DNA of 64,000 nucleotides from Achromobacter dolens. GTDB taxonomy: Bacteria; Pseudomonadota; Gammaproteobacteria; Burkholderiales; Burkholderiaceae_B. The stretch covers positions 33,889 through 97,888 of the forward strand of contig NZ_CADIJW010000018.1 of assembly GCF_902859745.1 (NCBI RefSeq), given 5' to 3'. The translations under genes were made by a program, and so were the position numbers. Positions 1 to 10,401 of this stretch are shown in pieces. How positions within the stretch are numbered: the stretch's first letter is position 1; each line of letters opens with the position of its first letter. The notes beneath the pieces were generated by a model. It did not search any database, was not told the DNA's origin, and worked only from the letters and a program-made list of their open reading frames with translations.

Positions 1-2
1 AC

Positions 3-353
3 AGCCTGGTGGGCGGCATGCGGGTGGCGCGGCGTATCGTGCAGCAGCCGGCTCTGCGGCGCTATATCGAGCGCGAGATGAGTCCGGGGCCAGACGTGGA
101 CAGCGACGAGCAATGGCTGGACTTCGCGCGCCGCAACGGCCAGACCATCTATCACCCGATCGGCACCTGCCGCATGGGCTCGGATGGCGGCGCGGTGACC
201 GATCCGCGCCTGCGGGTCAACGGCATCGACGGCCTGCGGGTGGTGGACGCCTCGGTGATGCCGAAGATGGTGTCGGGCAACACCCAGGCGGCGGTGATGA
301 TGGTGGCCGAGCGCGGCGCCGAGATGATCCTGGAGGATGTTGCGGCGGCGTGA
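3..353 (+). CDS. GMC-family oxidoreductase, C-terminal fragment
   Basis: Only the last 116 or so codons are present; the reading frame runs in from the left window edge. The visible part matches the C-terminal substrate/FAD region of glucose-methanol-choline oxidoreductases such as choline and alcohol dehydrogenases. A YHPIGTCRMG block carries the active-site His region, followed by VVDASVMPKMVSGNTQAAV, the family's terminal FAD-contacting signature. The catalytic second His/Asn falls in SGNTQAA, as is usual. Members are flavin dehydrogenases or oxidases of alcohols, sugars or polyols. The gene converges on the sugar-acid operon ending at 438, so it could supply an oxidised sugar to that pathway, but that is inference. 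The substrate cannot be judged from the fragment. Confidence 0.9.
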   Translation, partial: SLVGGMRVARRIVQQPALRRYIEREMSPGPDVDSDEQWLDFARRNGQTIYHPIGTCRMGSDGGAVTDPRLRVNGIDGLRVVDASVMPKMVSGNTQAAVMMVAERGAEMILEDVAAA

Positions 354-437
354 CGGAGGGCGACCTCGAAGGAGAAGTCCGCGCCGGGTGCGCGGGCCGG
401 CGCGGTTTGCGGGGCGGCCGCCGTCCGCCGCGCGCCC

Positions 438-1541
438 TCAGCCGTGGCGGCTGCGGTGCAGCGTCAGCTTGCCGATGCGGTCCCAGTCCCAGGCGATGCC
501 CAGGCCCGGATCTTCGGACGGAATGGCGCGGCCGTTCTCGATGCGCATGCCGTGCTCGGTCACCATGTCCAGTTGCGGGATGTATTCCAGCCAGCGGCTG
601 TTGGGCACCGCGCAGCACAGCGCCACGTGGATCTCCATCAGGAAGTGCGGGCACACCGGCACGTTGTAGGCTTCGGCCATGTGCGCCACCTTGAGCCACG
701 GCGTGATGCCGCCGATGCGGCCCACGTCCACCTGCACGATGGAGCAGGCCTCGCTCTGCAGGTAGTCCTTGAACTGCGACAGGCTGTAGAGCGATTCGCC
801 CACGGCGATGGGCAGGGTGGTGGACTGGCTCAGGCGGCGATGGGCCTGCACGTCGTCGGCGTGGATGGGCTCCTCGAACCAGGCCAGGTCCAGCGGCTCG
901 AAGCAGCGCGCGCGGCGGATCGCCTCGGGCAACGAGAAACCCTGGTTGGCGTCGGTCATGATGTCCCAGTCCGCGCCGACGGCGGCGCGCACCGCGGACA
1001 GCCGCGCCACGTCCTCGGCCACGTGCGGCCGGCCGACCTTGATCTTGGCCCCGCCGAAGCCGGCCTCGCGCGCCTTGAGCGCCTCTTCCACCAGTTGCGG
1101 CGGCGCCAGGTGCAGCCAGCCGCCCTCGGTGGTGTAGAGCGGAATGTCCGCCTTGGCGCCGCCCGCCAGCCGGTGCAGCGGCAGCCCGGCGCGGCGCGCG
1201 CGCAGGTCCCACAGCGCGGTGTCGATGGCGGCCAGCGCGATCGAGGTCAGCGCGCCCACGGTGGTGGCGTGCACGCGGTACATCAGGTCGCGCCAGAGCT
1301 GTTCGATGTCGTCAGCCTCGCGGCCCAGGAGCAGCGGCGCCAGGTGGTCGTCCAGCAGCCGGATCACGGACGAACCGCCGGTGCCGATGGTGTAGCTGTA
1401 GCCGGTGCCGGTGACGCCATCGGCGTCGGTGATGCGCACGATCGGCGTTTCCTGGCGCTCGAAGCTCTGCACGGCGTCGGTGCGCCTGACCTTGGGCTGC
1501 AGGTCGACCTGCAGGATCTCGACGGAAGCGATGCGGGCCAT
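438..1541 (-). CDS. Enolase-superfamily (mandelate racemase type) sugar-acid dehydratase
   Basis: This is a 367-residue protein of usual family length. The lid domain (about 1-125) is followed by a TIM barrel. Catalytic features of the mandelate racemase subgroup are visible: K166-x-K168 (AKIKVG), metal ligands D197 (MTDAN), E223 or E224 (WFEEP) and E249 (VGES), and H299 (PHF) with D272 as the likely His/Asp dyad. Members abstract the proton alpha to a carboxylate; many dehydrate aldonic acids to 2-keto-3-deoxy acids. It is the last gene of the leftward operon, 14 nt after the ABC binding protein. The neighbouring SDR and FAH hydrolase fit a fuconate/rhamnonate-type dehydratase role. The exact substrate is not determined, and racemase or cycloisomerase activity is possible. 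Confidence 0.88.
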   Translation of the reverse strand: MARIASVEILQVDLQPKVRRTDAVQSFERQETPIVRITDADGVTGTGYSYTIGTGGSSVIRLLDDHLAPLLLGREADDIEQLWRDLMYRVHATTVGALTSIALAAIDTALWDLRARRAGLPLHRLAGGAKADIPLYTTEGGWLHLAPPQLVEEALKAREAGFGGAKIKVGRPHVAEDVARLSAVRAAVGADWDIMTDANQGFSLPEAIRRARCFEPLDLAWFEEPIHADDVQAHRRLSQSTTLPIAVGESLYSLSQFKDYLQSEACSIVQVDVGRIGGITPWLKVAHMAEAYNVPVCPHFLMEIHVALCCAVPNSRWLEYIPQLDMVTEHGMRIENGRAIPSEDPGLGIAWDWDRIGKLTLHRSRHG

Positions 1542-1554
1542 GGGTTCTCCTGGG

Positions 1555-2373
1555 TCAGCCGCCGACCTTGCCGACTTCCTGCGGCAGGTCGACGCCGTGG
1601 AACTGCTTGTAGATGGTGTTGAGCTCGCCGCTCTTGAGATTGGCGCGCACCCAGGCGTCCAGCTTGTCCTTGAGCGCCGGCTCGTTCTTGCGCAGGCCGA
1701 TCGCCAGCATGTTCAGGCGCATCACGAACTTCGATTCCATCTGCTTGGCCGGCGCCTTGTCGTTGATGGTGCGCAGCAGGGCCGGCGCGGTGGCGAAGAT
1801 GTCGGCCTGGCCGCTGACCACCGCGGTGATCGAGGTGGCGTCGTCGTCGAAGCGGATGATCTGCGCGTCCTTGGGGGCGATCTTGGTCAGCTCGGTGTCG
1901 TTGGTGGTGCCGCGGGTGGCGATGACCTTCTTGTTGGACAGGTCGGCCGCGCTGGTCAGCTTCATGTCCCTGGGCGCGCCGACCACCGCCAGGATGGCGG
2001 CATAGGGCACCGAGAAGTCGATGACCTTCTGCCGTTCGGGCGTGACCGACATGCTGGAGATGACGATGTCGGCCTTGCCGGTCTGCAGGAACGGCACGCG
2101 GTTGGCGCCGGTGGTGGGCACGATCTCCAGGGTCACGCCCAGGCCCTTGGCCAGCAGGCGCGCGGTCTCGACGTCGGAGCCGGTGGGGTTGAGCGCGGCA
2201 TCCTTCATGCCGTAGGGCGGCACGCCCAGATCGATGGCCACGCGCAGCTTGCCGGCCTTCATGATGTCGTCGAGCTGGTCGGCGAGGGCGGCGCCGGACA
2301 GGGCCAGGCCGCCGATCAGGGCCAGGCCGGCGAAAGCGGCGCGCAGCCGCGGCGGGAATACGGACTTGTTCAT
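1555..2373 (-). CDS. ABC transporter periplasmic substrate-binding protein (polar amino-acid type)
   Basis: A 272-residue secreted protein. The N-terminus MNKSVFPPRLRAAF plus a hydrophobic stretch ending in ALA is a typical Sec signal peptide. The mature protein has the SBP_bac_3 fold, with the KLRVAIDLGVPPYG strand and the VTPERQKVIDFS block that holds the ligand-carboxylate Arg. The start at 2373 is preferred over the upstream in-frame ATG (2388) because GGAGA lies just ahead of it. It is encoded next to its ATPase and two permeases. The family normally binds polar amino acids. Its setting among sugar-acid enzymes makes an acidic sugar or related carboxylate a reasonable alternative ligand, which is inference. 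Confidence 0.9.
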   Translation of the reverse strand: MNKSVFPPRLRAAFAGLALIGGLALSGAALADQLDDIMKAGKLRVAIDLGVPPYGMKDAALNPTGSDVETARLLAKGLGVTLEIVPTTGANRVPFLQTGKADIVISSMSVTPERQKVIDFSVPYAAILAVVGAPRDMKLTSAADLSNKKVIATRGTTNDTELTKIAPKDAQIIRFDDDATSITAVVSGQADIFATAPALLRTINDKAPAKQMESKFVMRLNMLAIGLRKNEPALKDKLDAWVRANLKSGELNTIYKQFHGVDLPQEVGKVGG

Positions 2374-2426
2374 GCGGGTTGTCTCCATTGTCGTTGTGGT
2401 CGGGGCAAGGGGCGGGGCCGGCGGCC

Positions 2427-3141
<715 letters not shown>

Positions 3142-3158
<17 letters not shown>

Positions 3159-3801
3159 TGAGTCTCCTTTCCAAGGAACGGCTCCAGCGCGACAGCGGAT
3201 AGCACATGAGGAAGTACAGGACGGCGGCGCAGCCGAAATAGACGAAGGGCTGGAAGGTCGAGTTGTTGAGGATCTTGGCGTTGTAGGCCAGCTCCGGATA
3301 GCCGATCACCAGCGAGGCGATCGAGGTGTTCTTGATGATCTGCACCAGAAAGCCGACGGTGGGCGGGGTGGCGATGCGCAGCGCCTGCGGCAGCACCACC
3401 TTGGCCATGCGCTGCAGCCGCGACAGGCCCAGGCATTCGGCCGCTTCCCACTGGTTCTTCGGCACCGCCTGGATGCAGCCGCGCCATATCTCGCCCAGGA
3501 AGGCGCTCGAATAGATGGTCATGGCCAGGCCGGCCGCGGCCAGCGCCGACAGCTCGCCCAGGCCGAACAGGCTGGGGCCGAAGAAGCACAGGCCCATCAG
3601 CACCAGCAGCGGCGTGCCCTGGATCACCTGGATGTAGCCGGCGGCGGCCGCGCGCAGGGCGCGGCGCGGCGAGACGCGGGCCAGCGCCAGCAGCAGGCCG
3701 GCCAGGCCGCCGCCGGCGAAGGTCCAGGCCGACAGCTTGACCGTGCCCCAGGCGCCTTCCACCAGATACCAGGCGTGTTGTTCGGGAATGAAGAAAGCCA
3801 T
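3142..3801 (-). CDS. ABC transporter permease (amino-acid type), second subunit
   Basis: A 219-residue inner-membrane protein of the HisM/HisQ family with about five predicted membrane spans. The EAA cytoplasmic loop that docks on the ATPase is recognisable around NQWEAAECLGLSRLQRM, preceded by the family block GCIQAVPKNQWEA. It lies 10 nt after the first permease and overlaps the ATPase gene. It resembles the first permease (3812-4495) in length and order, so the pair probably forms a heterodimeric channel. Confidence 0.9.
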
Positions 3802-3811
3802 GGCGCGTCCC

Positions 3812-4495
3812 CTACAGCGGCGTGCCGAGCTTGCGCCGGCGCGGGAACACGACCTGGGCCAGCAGCCAGAACCCCAGCCGCATCAGCCACGACAGCGCCA
3901 GGTACACGCCCCACAGCACGATGAAGACCTCGAAGTTGCGGTAGGTGTCCGACTGGATGCGGTTGGCCACGCCCAGCAGTTCCTCGGCGCCCACCGCCGA
4001 CATGATGCTGGAGGCCAGCATCAGCAGCACGAACTGGCTGGTCAGCGAAGGATAGACGCGTTCGACCGCCGGACGCAGCACCACGTGCCAGAACACCTGC
4101 AGCCGCGACAGCGCCAGGCACTCGCCGGCCTCGAGCTGGTCCTTGGGGATGGATTCGATGCCGGCGCGCACGATCTCGCAGGTGTAGGCGCCAATGTTGA
4201 TTACCAGCGCCAGCACCGCGCCCGCCATGATCGGCATGGTGAGGCCGGCGCTGGACAGGCCGAAGATGAGGAAATAGGCCTGGATCAGTAGCGGCGTGTT
4301 GCGGATCAGTTCCACATAGCCGCCGGCCACGGCGCGCAGCCAGCCCATGCCGCTGTTGCGCGCCAGCGCGCACAGCGTGCCGAGGATGAACCCCAGCACG
4401 GTGGCGCAGAACGACAGCTTGACCGTGACCCACGCGCCCTGCGCGAGCAGGGGCCACTGTTCAAGCACCGAGGCGAAATCAAACGTGTAGTTCAC
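3812..4495 (-). CDS. ABC transporter permease (amino-acid type), first subunit
   Basis: A 227-residue inner-membrane permease. Hydrophobic segments alternate with an EAA loop near IPKDQLEAGECLALSRLQ. The start codon is GTG at 4495, with GGGAGCG at ribosome-binding distance; no ATG gives a better fit. It follows the UxaA-like gene by 22 nt and precedes its partner permease by 10 nt. The family exports or imports small charged molecules through a two-permease channel; the binding protein in the same operon marks this one as an importer. Confidence 0.9.
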   Translation of the reverse strand: MNYTFDFASVLEQWPLLAQGAWVTVKLSFCATVLGFILGTLCALARNSGMGWLRAVAGGYVELIRNTPLLIQAYFLIFGLSSAGLTMPIMAGAVLALVINIGAYTCEIVRAGIESIPKDQLEAGECLALSRLQVFWHVVLRPAVERVYPSLTSQFVLLMLASSIMSAVGAEELLGVANRIQSDTYRNFEVFIVLWGVYLALSWLMRLGFWLLAQVVFPRRRKLGTPL

Positions 4496-4517
4496 CGTGT
4501 CGCTCCCTGGGGCCGGT

Positions 4518-5750
4518 TCAGGCCGCGCGGCTCAAGGGCAGGCAGGACGGGCCGATAGGCTCGAACGCCTTGTAGGTGAGGATGAATTCGCGGTGGCCCA
4601 GGTCCTCGGACTTGCTGGGCGCGCCGTTGGCGACCGCGCGGACCTGGGCGTGGATCTCCTCGGCCACTTCCTGCAGCGAGCCGCGGCCCTCCAGGATGCG
4701 GCCGGCGTCCACGTCCATGTCCTCGCCCAAAGCGCGGTAGGTGTCGGGGTTGGCGCAGACCTTGATGACCGGAGAGACCGCCGAACCCACCACCGAGCCG
4801 CGCCCGGTGGTGAACAGGATCACGTGCGAGCCGCAGGCGATCAGTTCGACGATCTCGGCGTTGTCGCTGATGTTGGGAAAGCCGAAGCGCGGCTCGCCGT
4901 CGGGCACCACGTCCAGCAGGTACAGGCCGCCGAAGGGCGGCACGTCGCCCGGCTTGATGATGCCGTCGATGGGCGAGGCGCCGCTCTTGGCGTAGGCGCC
5001 GAGCGATTTTTCCTCGATGGTCGAGAGGCCGCCGTCGGCATTGCCGGGGGCGAAACTGCCGTGGCCCATGATGCTGTAGTAGCGCGCCGCCTTGTTGACG
5101 CAGGCCACGATCTCCTCGCCCAGCTCGGGCGTGGCGGCGCGGCGCCGCATGTGGAATTCGCAGCCGACCAGCTCGCCCGTCTCCTCGAAGATACAGGTGG
5201 CATCCTGTGCGATCAGCATGTCGAAGGCGCGGCCCACCGCCGGGTTGGCGGTGATGCCGCTGGTGCCGTCCGAGCCGCCGCAGATGGTGCCGATCACCAG
5301 TTCGTCGATGCCCATGGGCACGCGCGCCTGTTGCGCCAGTTGCGCGACAGCGCCGCGCACCCAGGCGCGGCCTTCCGCCACGGTGCTGCGGGTGCCGCCG
5401 CGCTGCTGGATGGTCAGGGTCTGCACCGGACGGCCGGAGTCGGCGATGGCCGCTTCCAGCTTGCGCTTGTTCATGCTTTCACAGCCCAGCGACACCAGCA
5501 GCGCGGCGCCGACGTTGGGGTGGGTGGCGATGGCCGTCATCATGCGTTCGGCATAGGCGTTGGGGTAGCAGCCGGGAAAACCCACCAGGTGCACCTGCAC
5601 GTCGCCGGCCAGGTCGCGGAAATCGAGCGCGATCTCGCGCGCCACGTGATGGGCGCATTCGACCAGGTAGGCGACGACGACCACGTTGCGGATGCCTTTG
5701 CGGCCGTCGGCGCGCGGATAGCCCTGCAGGGGCTGGGACAGATCGGTCAT
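4518..5750 (-). CDS. UxaA-family dehydratase, large (catalytic) subunit
   Basis: A 410-residue protein matching the C-terminal domain of altronate/galactarate dehydratases (UxaA/GarD). It has the conserved glycine- and cysteine-rich blocks TICGGSDGTSG, the GSFAPGNADGG segment and FTTGRGS. The family uses iron to dehydrate sugar acids to 2-keto-3-deoxy products. The small SAF-type domain, fused in E. coli UxaA, is here a separate upstream gene (5761-6087) 10 nt away, so the enzyme is probably a two-subunit complex. It lies in the same operon as an enolase-superfamily dehydratase, giving the locus two unrelated dehydratases that may act on different epimers. Substrate unknown. Confidence 0.88.
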   Translation of the reverse strand: MTDLSQPLQGYPRADGRKGIRNVVVVAYLVECAHHVAREIALDFRDLAGDVQVHLVGFPGCYPNAYAERMMTAIATHPNVGAALLVSLGCESMNKRKLEAAIADSGRPVQTLTIQQRGGTRSTVAEGRAWVRGAVAQLAQQARVPMGIDELVIGTICGGSDGTSGITANPAVGRAFDMLIAQDATCIFEETGELVGCEFHMRRRAATPELGEEIVACVNKAARYYSIMGHGSFAPGNADGGLSTIEEKSLGAYAKSGASPIDGIIKPGDVPPFGGLYLLDVVPDGEPRFGFPNISDNAEIVELIACGSHVILFTTGRGSVVGSAVSPVIKVCANPDTYRALGEDMDVDAGRILEGRGSLQEVAEEIHAQVRAVANGAPSKSEDLGHREFILTYKAFEPIGPSCLPLSRAA

Positions 5751-5760
5751 GGCGGAAACC

Positions 5761-6087
5761 TCAGTGCCGGTCGGTGAAGGCGCGGCCTTCTTCCAGCGTG
5801 TAGGTGGGGGTGTAGTCGCTGTCGAGGTTGTGGGTGTGGATGTGGTCCCCGGCCGCGACGGCGGTGGTCAGGCTGCCGATGATGGCGCCGTACTTCAGGA
5901 TCTTTTCGCCGGCCGGCATGGCGTGGCGCGCCAGCTTGTGGCCCAGGCCCAGCGGCGCGGCGATGACGGCGCTGCCGTCTTCGAGCTGCACGCGGGCGCC
6001 GGCGGGCAGGGCGTGGCGCACGATCAGGCAGTTGTCTTCAGGGGAGATCAGCAGGAGCTGAGGGTCCAGGGTGGCTTGTCTCGTCAT
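5761..6087 (-). CDS. UxaA-family dehydratase, small SAF-domain subunit
   Basis: A 108-residue protein corresponding to the N-terminal SAF domain of altronate dehydratase. The blocks DNCLIVRHALPAG and LGHKLARHAMPAGEKILKYG are the usual ones, the second carrying conserved His/Lys positions. The start is taken as the ATG at 6087; a TTG at 6123 in the same frame would add 12 residues of AT-rich leader with no domain match. No convincing Shine-Dalgarno is seen before 6087. It is the first gene of the leftward seven-gene operon, next to an AT-rich divergent promoter region. It should assemble with the 410-residue subunit directly downstream. Confidence 0.87.
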   Translation of the reverse strand: MTRQATLDPQLLLISPEDNCLIVRHALPAGARVQLEDGSAVIAAPLGLGHKLARHAMPAGEKILKYGAIIGSLTTAVAAGDHIHTHNLDSDYTPTYTLEEGRAFTDRH

Positions 6088-6107
6088 GATTTTTATGTGT
6101 TGATGTT

Positions 6108-6142
6108 TTGCATATAAAAGCAAGTTTCATATTGGTGGTCAA
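6108..6142 (-). promoter_or_regulatory. Possible promoter of the leftward sugar-acid operon
   Basis: On the minus strand TTGACC (6137-6142) resembles a -35 box. About 17 nt further lies an AT-rich TTTTATATG (6111-6119) in the -10 position, placing a start site shortly before the ATG at 6087. The match at -10 is loose. The region is much more AT-rich than the flanking genes. Confidence 0.35.
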
Positions 6143-6249
6143 CACTCGTTTGCCCTTGTGTGAGGAAAAAGGGTTCAAATTCGGGTAATTACTGAGTTTT
6201 TCGGCATGCCTCTGGCTTGCGATGCGCCATAAATCCAGTATATTTGTTT

Positions 6250-7105
<856 letters not shown>

Positions 7106-7142
7106 GCCGCCGCTCCGCTTTGTTCCCTTTCAAGGATTCCGC

Positions 7143-7997
7143 ATGAAACTCGTACGCTACGGCCAGCCCGGCCAGGAAAAACCCGGCCTGATCGACGCCC
7201 AGGGCGCGCTGCGCGACCTGTCGGGCGTGGTGGCCGACATCGACACCGCCGCCATCGCCCCGGCCGAACTGGCCCGGCTGGCCAAGCTCGACCCCGCCAG
7301 CCTGCCGCGCGTGGACGGCGTGGTGCGCTACGGCTGCCCGGTCAACGGCGTTGGCAAGATCGTCTGCGTCGGCCTGAACTACGCCGACCACGCCGCCGAG
7401 TCCGGCCTGCCGGTGCCGGCCGAGCCGGTCCTGTTCCTCAAGCCCAGCTCGTCGCTGAGCGGCCCGAACGACCCGGTGATCATCCCGCGCGGCTCGGTCA
7501 AGACCGACTGGGAAGTGGAGCTGGGCGTGGTCATCGGCAAGAAGGCCTCGTACGTGGAGGAAAGCGAGGCCATGGACTACGTGGCCGGCTACACCGTGGT
7601 CAACGACGTGTCCGAGCGCGAATACCAGATCGAGCGCGGCGGCCAGTGGGACAAGGGCAAGGGCTGCGACACCTTCGCGCCGGTCGGCCCGTGGCTGGTG
7701 ACGCGCGACGAGGTCGCCGATCCGCAGAACCTGGACATGTGGCTGGAAGTGAACGGCCATCGCTTCCAGAACGGCAGCACCCGCACCATGGTGTTCGGCG
7801 TGAAGACGCTGGTCAGTTACATCAGCCGCTTCATGTCGCTGATGCCGGGCGATATCATCAGCACCGGCACGCCGCCGGGCGTGGGCCTGGGCCAGAAGCC
7901 GCCGGTGTACCTGAAGGCGGGCGACGAGATGCGCCTGGGCATCGCCGGCCTGGGCGAACAGCGGCAGGCCCTGCGGGCCTGGAGCCGGGCCGAATAA
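7143..7997 (+). CDS. FAH-family hydrolase, probable 2,4-diketo-3-deoxy sugar-acid hydrolase
   Basis: A 284-residue fumarylacetoacetate-hydrolase-fold protein. A short N-terminal domain (1-65) is followed by the catalytic domain with the KIVCVGLNYADHAAE entry block. Metal ligands are E124 and E126 (WEVELG) and D155 (VVNDVSER); the GDIISTGTPPGVG block is near the end. Relatives include ureidoglycolate lyase-like proteins and the 2,4-diketo-3-deoxy-L-fuconate/rhamnonate hydrolases, which cleave to pyruvate plus lactate or a related hydroxy acid. Being directly after an SDR dehydrogenase argues for the latter. Expected cytoplasmic. Confidence 0.88.
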   Translation: MKLVRYGQPGQEKPGLIDAQGALRDLSGVVADIDTAAIAPAELARLAKLDPASLPRVDGVVRYGCPVNGVGKIVCVGLNYADHAAESGLPVPAEPVLFLKPSSSLSGPNDPVIIPRGSVKTDWEVELGVVIGKKASYVEESEAMDYVAGYTVVNDVSEREYQIERGGQWDKGKGCDTFAPVGPWLVTRDEVADPQNLDMWLEVNGHRFQNGSTRTMVFGVKTLVSYISRFMSLMPGDIISTGTPPGVGLGQKPPVYLKAGDEMRLGIAGLGEQRQALRAWSRAE

Positions 7998-8025
7998 AAT
8001 CGGGTTTCACTCCAACGCCGACGCC

Positions 8026-8874
8026 ATGACCGCTTCCAAGATTTCCCCCGCCGATTCCACGCCGACCGAGGCCGACGCCGCCGACGCGCCGGGCGCGCAA
8101 CGCTACGCCGCGCCCGCCCTGGAAAAGGGGCTGGACATCCTGGAGGCGCTGGCCGCCAGCCCGGCCGGCTACACGCTGGCCGAGCTGGCGCAGAAGATCG
8201 GCCGCAGCGTCAGCGAGATCTTCCGCATGGCGGTGACGCTGCAGCGGCGCGGCTTCGTGCAGGTCGACGACAACGACCGCTACACGCTGACGCTGAAGAT
8301 GTTCGAGCTGGCGCACCGCCAGCAGCCGCTGAAATCGCTGGTGAGCGTGGCGCTGCCGCTGCTGCGCGAACTGGCCAACCGCGCGCGCCAGTCGTGCCAC
8401 CTGGCGGTCTACCAGGCCGGCCGGGTGGTGGTGATCGCGCAGGTCGACAGCCCCGAGCGCTGGTCGTTCGGCCTGAAGGTGGGCGTGATGATGGGCCTGA
8501 CCGACACGTCCTCGGGCCACGTGTTGCTGGCATTCCGCGACGAGGTCGAGCGCACCCGCATGCTGGCCGCCCACATCAAGGTGGAAGGCGAGCTGGAGTC
8601 CGACCCGGGCGAACTGTTCCCGATCCTGGCGGACGTGCGCAAGAACGGCTGCGCCTGCATGGCCAGCCGCCAGATCCGCGGCATCACCAACGTCGCCTAT
8701 CCGGTGATGGGCGTGGGCAACCAGGTCATCGCCGCCATCAACGTGCCCCACATCGAGCGCATCGACCGCAAGGAATCGCCCAGCATCGCCCAGGTGCAGG
8801 AGATCGTCGCCAACGTCGCCCAGCGGTTGTCGACGCTGATGGGGTATAGCGGTTATCTGCCGGAGCAGGCGTAG
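8026..8874 (+). CDS. IclR-family transcriptional regulator
   Basis: A 282-residue regulator. After a disordered Ala/Asp/Pro-rich N-terminus of about 25 residues comes the winged HTH (about 30-90), with TLAELAQKIGRSVSEIFRM as the recognition region. The GAF-like effector domain (about 105-275) has the LTDTSSGHVLLAF and GCACMASRQIRGITNVAYPV blocks. It lies 28 nt after the FAH hydrolase, so it is probably co-transcribed with it. IclR proteins respond to small organic acids, so it probably controls both divergent catabolic units from the 6088-6334 region. That target is inferred. Confidence 0.92.
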   Translation: MTASKISPADSTPTEADAADAPGAQRYAAPALEKGLDILEALAASPAGYTLAELAQKIGRSVSEIFRMAVTLQRRGFVQVDDNDRYTLTLKMFELAHRQQPLKSLVSVALPLLRELANRARQSCHLAVYQAGRVVVIAQVDSPERWSFGLKVGVMMGLTDTSSGHVLLAFRDEVERTRMLAAHIKVEGELESDPGELFPILADVRKNGCACMASRQIRGITNVAYPVMGVGNQVIAAINVPHIERIDRKESPSIAQVQEIVANVAQRLSTLMGYSGYLPEQA

Positions 8875-8886
8875 GGGAGGGCGCGC

Positions 8887-10389
8887 TCACGCCGCCTGGA
8901 TCGGGATCACCGCATGCACCGGGCGACCGCGCGCATCAATCGCCACCGTCACCGGCATGTCGCGCACCTCGAATTCATAGATCGCCTCCATGCCCAGGTC
9001 GGCGAAGGCCACCACGCGCGCCGCGCGCACGGCCTGCGACACCAGGTAGGCCGCGCCGCCCACCGCGCTGAGGTAGGCGCCGCCGTGGGCCTGGATCGCC
9101 TGCACCGCCAGCGGTCCGCGCTCGGCCTTGCCGATGGTCACCAGCAGGCCGCTGTCGGCCAGCAGGCGCGGCATGAACTTGTCCATGCGGGCCGCGGTGG
9201 TGGGGCCGGCCGGGCCCACCGCTTCGCCGGCCACCGGATCGACCGGGCCGACGTAGTACAGCGCGCGCCCTTGCAGCGGCACCGGCAGCGGTTCGCCCCG
9301 CGCCAGCAATTCATCCATGCGCTTGTGCGCGGCGTCGCGGCCGGTCAGCAACCTGCCGGACAGCAGCAGCGTTTCGCCGGCTTGCCACGAGGCGACCTCG
9401 GCGTGCGTCAGTGAGTCCAGGTCGACCCGGCGGCCGGCGCTGTCCGGCAGGGCGTCCGGAATGCCGTCCCAGGCCGCGGGATCGGGCGGCGGCAGTACCG
9501 CCGGCCCGCTGTCGGGCATCGTGAACGTCACGAAGCGGGTGGCGGCGCAGTTGGGCAGCAGCGCCACCGGCAGCAGCGCCGCGTGCGAGGCGGCGGTGGC
9601 GACCTTGACGTCGAGCACGGTGGTGTCGCCGCCCAGGCCCTGGGCGCCGATGCGCAGCGCGTTGACGCGCTGGTGGACCTCGATCCGCAAGCGCTCGACC
9701 GGGTCTTGCGCGCCGCGTGCCAGCAGCTCGGGCATGTCGATCGGCGTGAAGAGGGCGCGCTTGGCCAGGGCCATGGCCTGTTCCGGCGAACCGCCCACGC
9801 CCAGCCCCAGCACGCCCGGCGGGCACCAGCCGGCGCCCATGCCGGGAAGTTGCGCCACCACCCAGTCGGCGACCGAGTCGCTGGGATTGAGCATGGCATA
9901 GCGCGCCTTGACGTCGCCGCCGCCGCCCTTGGCGACTACGGTCAACTCCAGTCCGTCGCCTTCCACCAGTTCCACGTGCAGCACGGCGGGCGTGTTGTCG
10001 CGGGTGTTGCGGCGCAGGCCCAGCGGGTCGCGCACCATCGATGCCCGCAGCGGATTGGCGGCACAGCCATAGGCGCGCGCCACGGCCCGGTCGGCCAGGC
10101 TTTGCAGGCTGGGCGTGGGGCCGGAGCCGTCGGCGCGGATGCGCGCGTCCATGCCGAGCCGGGCATAGACGTGCGCCACGCCGGTGTCCTGGCAGACCGG
10201 GCGCCGCGCCCGCGCGCTCATCTTGCTGTTGACCAGCAATTGCAGCAGCGCGTGGCGCGCGGCCGGCGCGGTTTCGCGGTCGTGGGCGGCCTTCAGCGCC
10301 CGCACGAAATCGGGCGGATGCGTGTGGCTGACCGCCTGCAGGGCCTGGGCGATGCTGGTCTCGATATCGGAAGCGAGCAGGACGCGCAT
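8887..10389 (-). CDS. Class I (Fe-S) fumarate hydratase / tartrate dehydratase family
   Basis: A 500-residue single-chain hydro-lyase with alpha (about 1-290) and beta (about 300-500) regions fused, as in FumA-type enzymes. The three 4Fe-4S cysteines are C66 (PVCQDTG), C189 (GWCPPG) and C281 (NCAATR). The beta part has YYVGPVDPVAGEAVGPAGPT and GGAAYLVSQ, typical of class I fumarases. It interconverts fumarate and malate, or acts on tartrate. It ends the leftward operon of lyase and Bug receptor, 12 nt after the latter. A lyase releasing fumarate upstream would feed it, which is inference. It converges on the IclR gene with only 12 nt between stops. Confidence 0.88.
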   Translation of the reverse strand: MRVLLASDIETSIAQALQAVSHTHPPDFVRALKAAHDRETAPAARHALLQLLVNSKMSARARRPVCQDTGVAHVYARLGMDARIRADGSGPTPSLQSLADRAVARAYGCAANPLRASMVRDPLGLRRNTRDNTPAVLHVELVEGDGLELTVVAKGGGGDVKARYAMLNPSDSVADWVVAQLPGMGAGWCPPGVLGLGVGGSPEQAMALAKRALFTPIDMPELLARGAQDPVERLRIEVHQRVNALRIGAQGLGGDTTVLDVKVATAASHAALLPVALLPNCAATRFVTFTMPDSGPAVLPPPDPAAWDGIPDALPDSAGRRVDLDSLTHAEVASWQAGETLLLSGRLLTGRDAAHKRMDELLARGEPLPVPLQGRALYYVGPVDPVAGEAVGPAGPTTAARMDKFMPRLLADSGLLVTIGKAERGPLAVQAIQAHGGAYLSAVGGAAYLVSQAVRAARVVAFADLGMEAIYEFEVRDMPVTVAIDARGRPVHAVIPIQAA

Positions 10390-10401
10390 GATGTGGCGGG
10401 C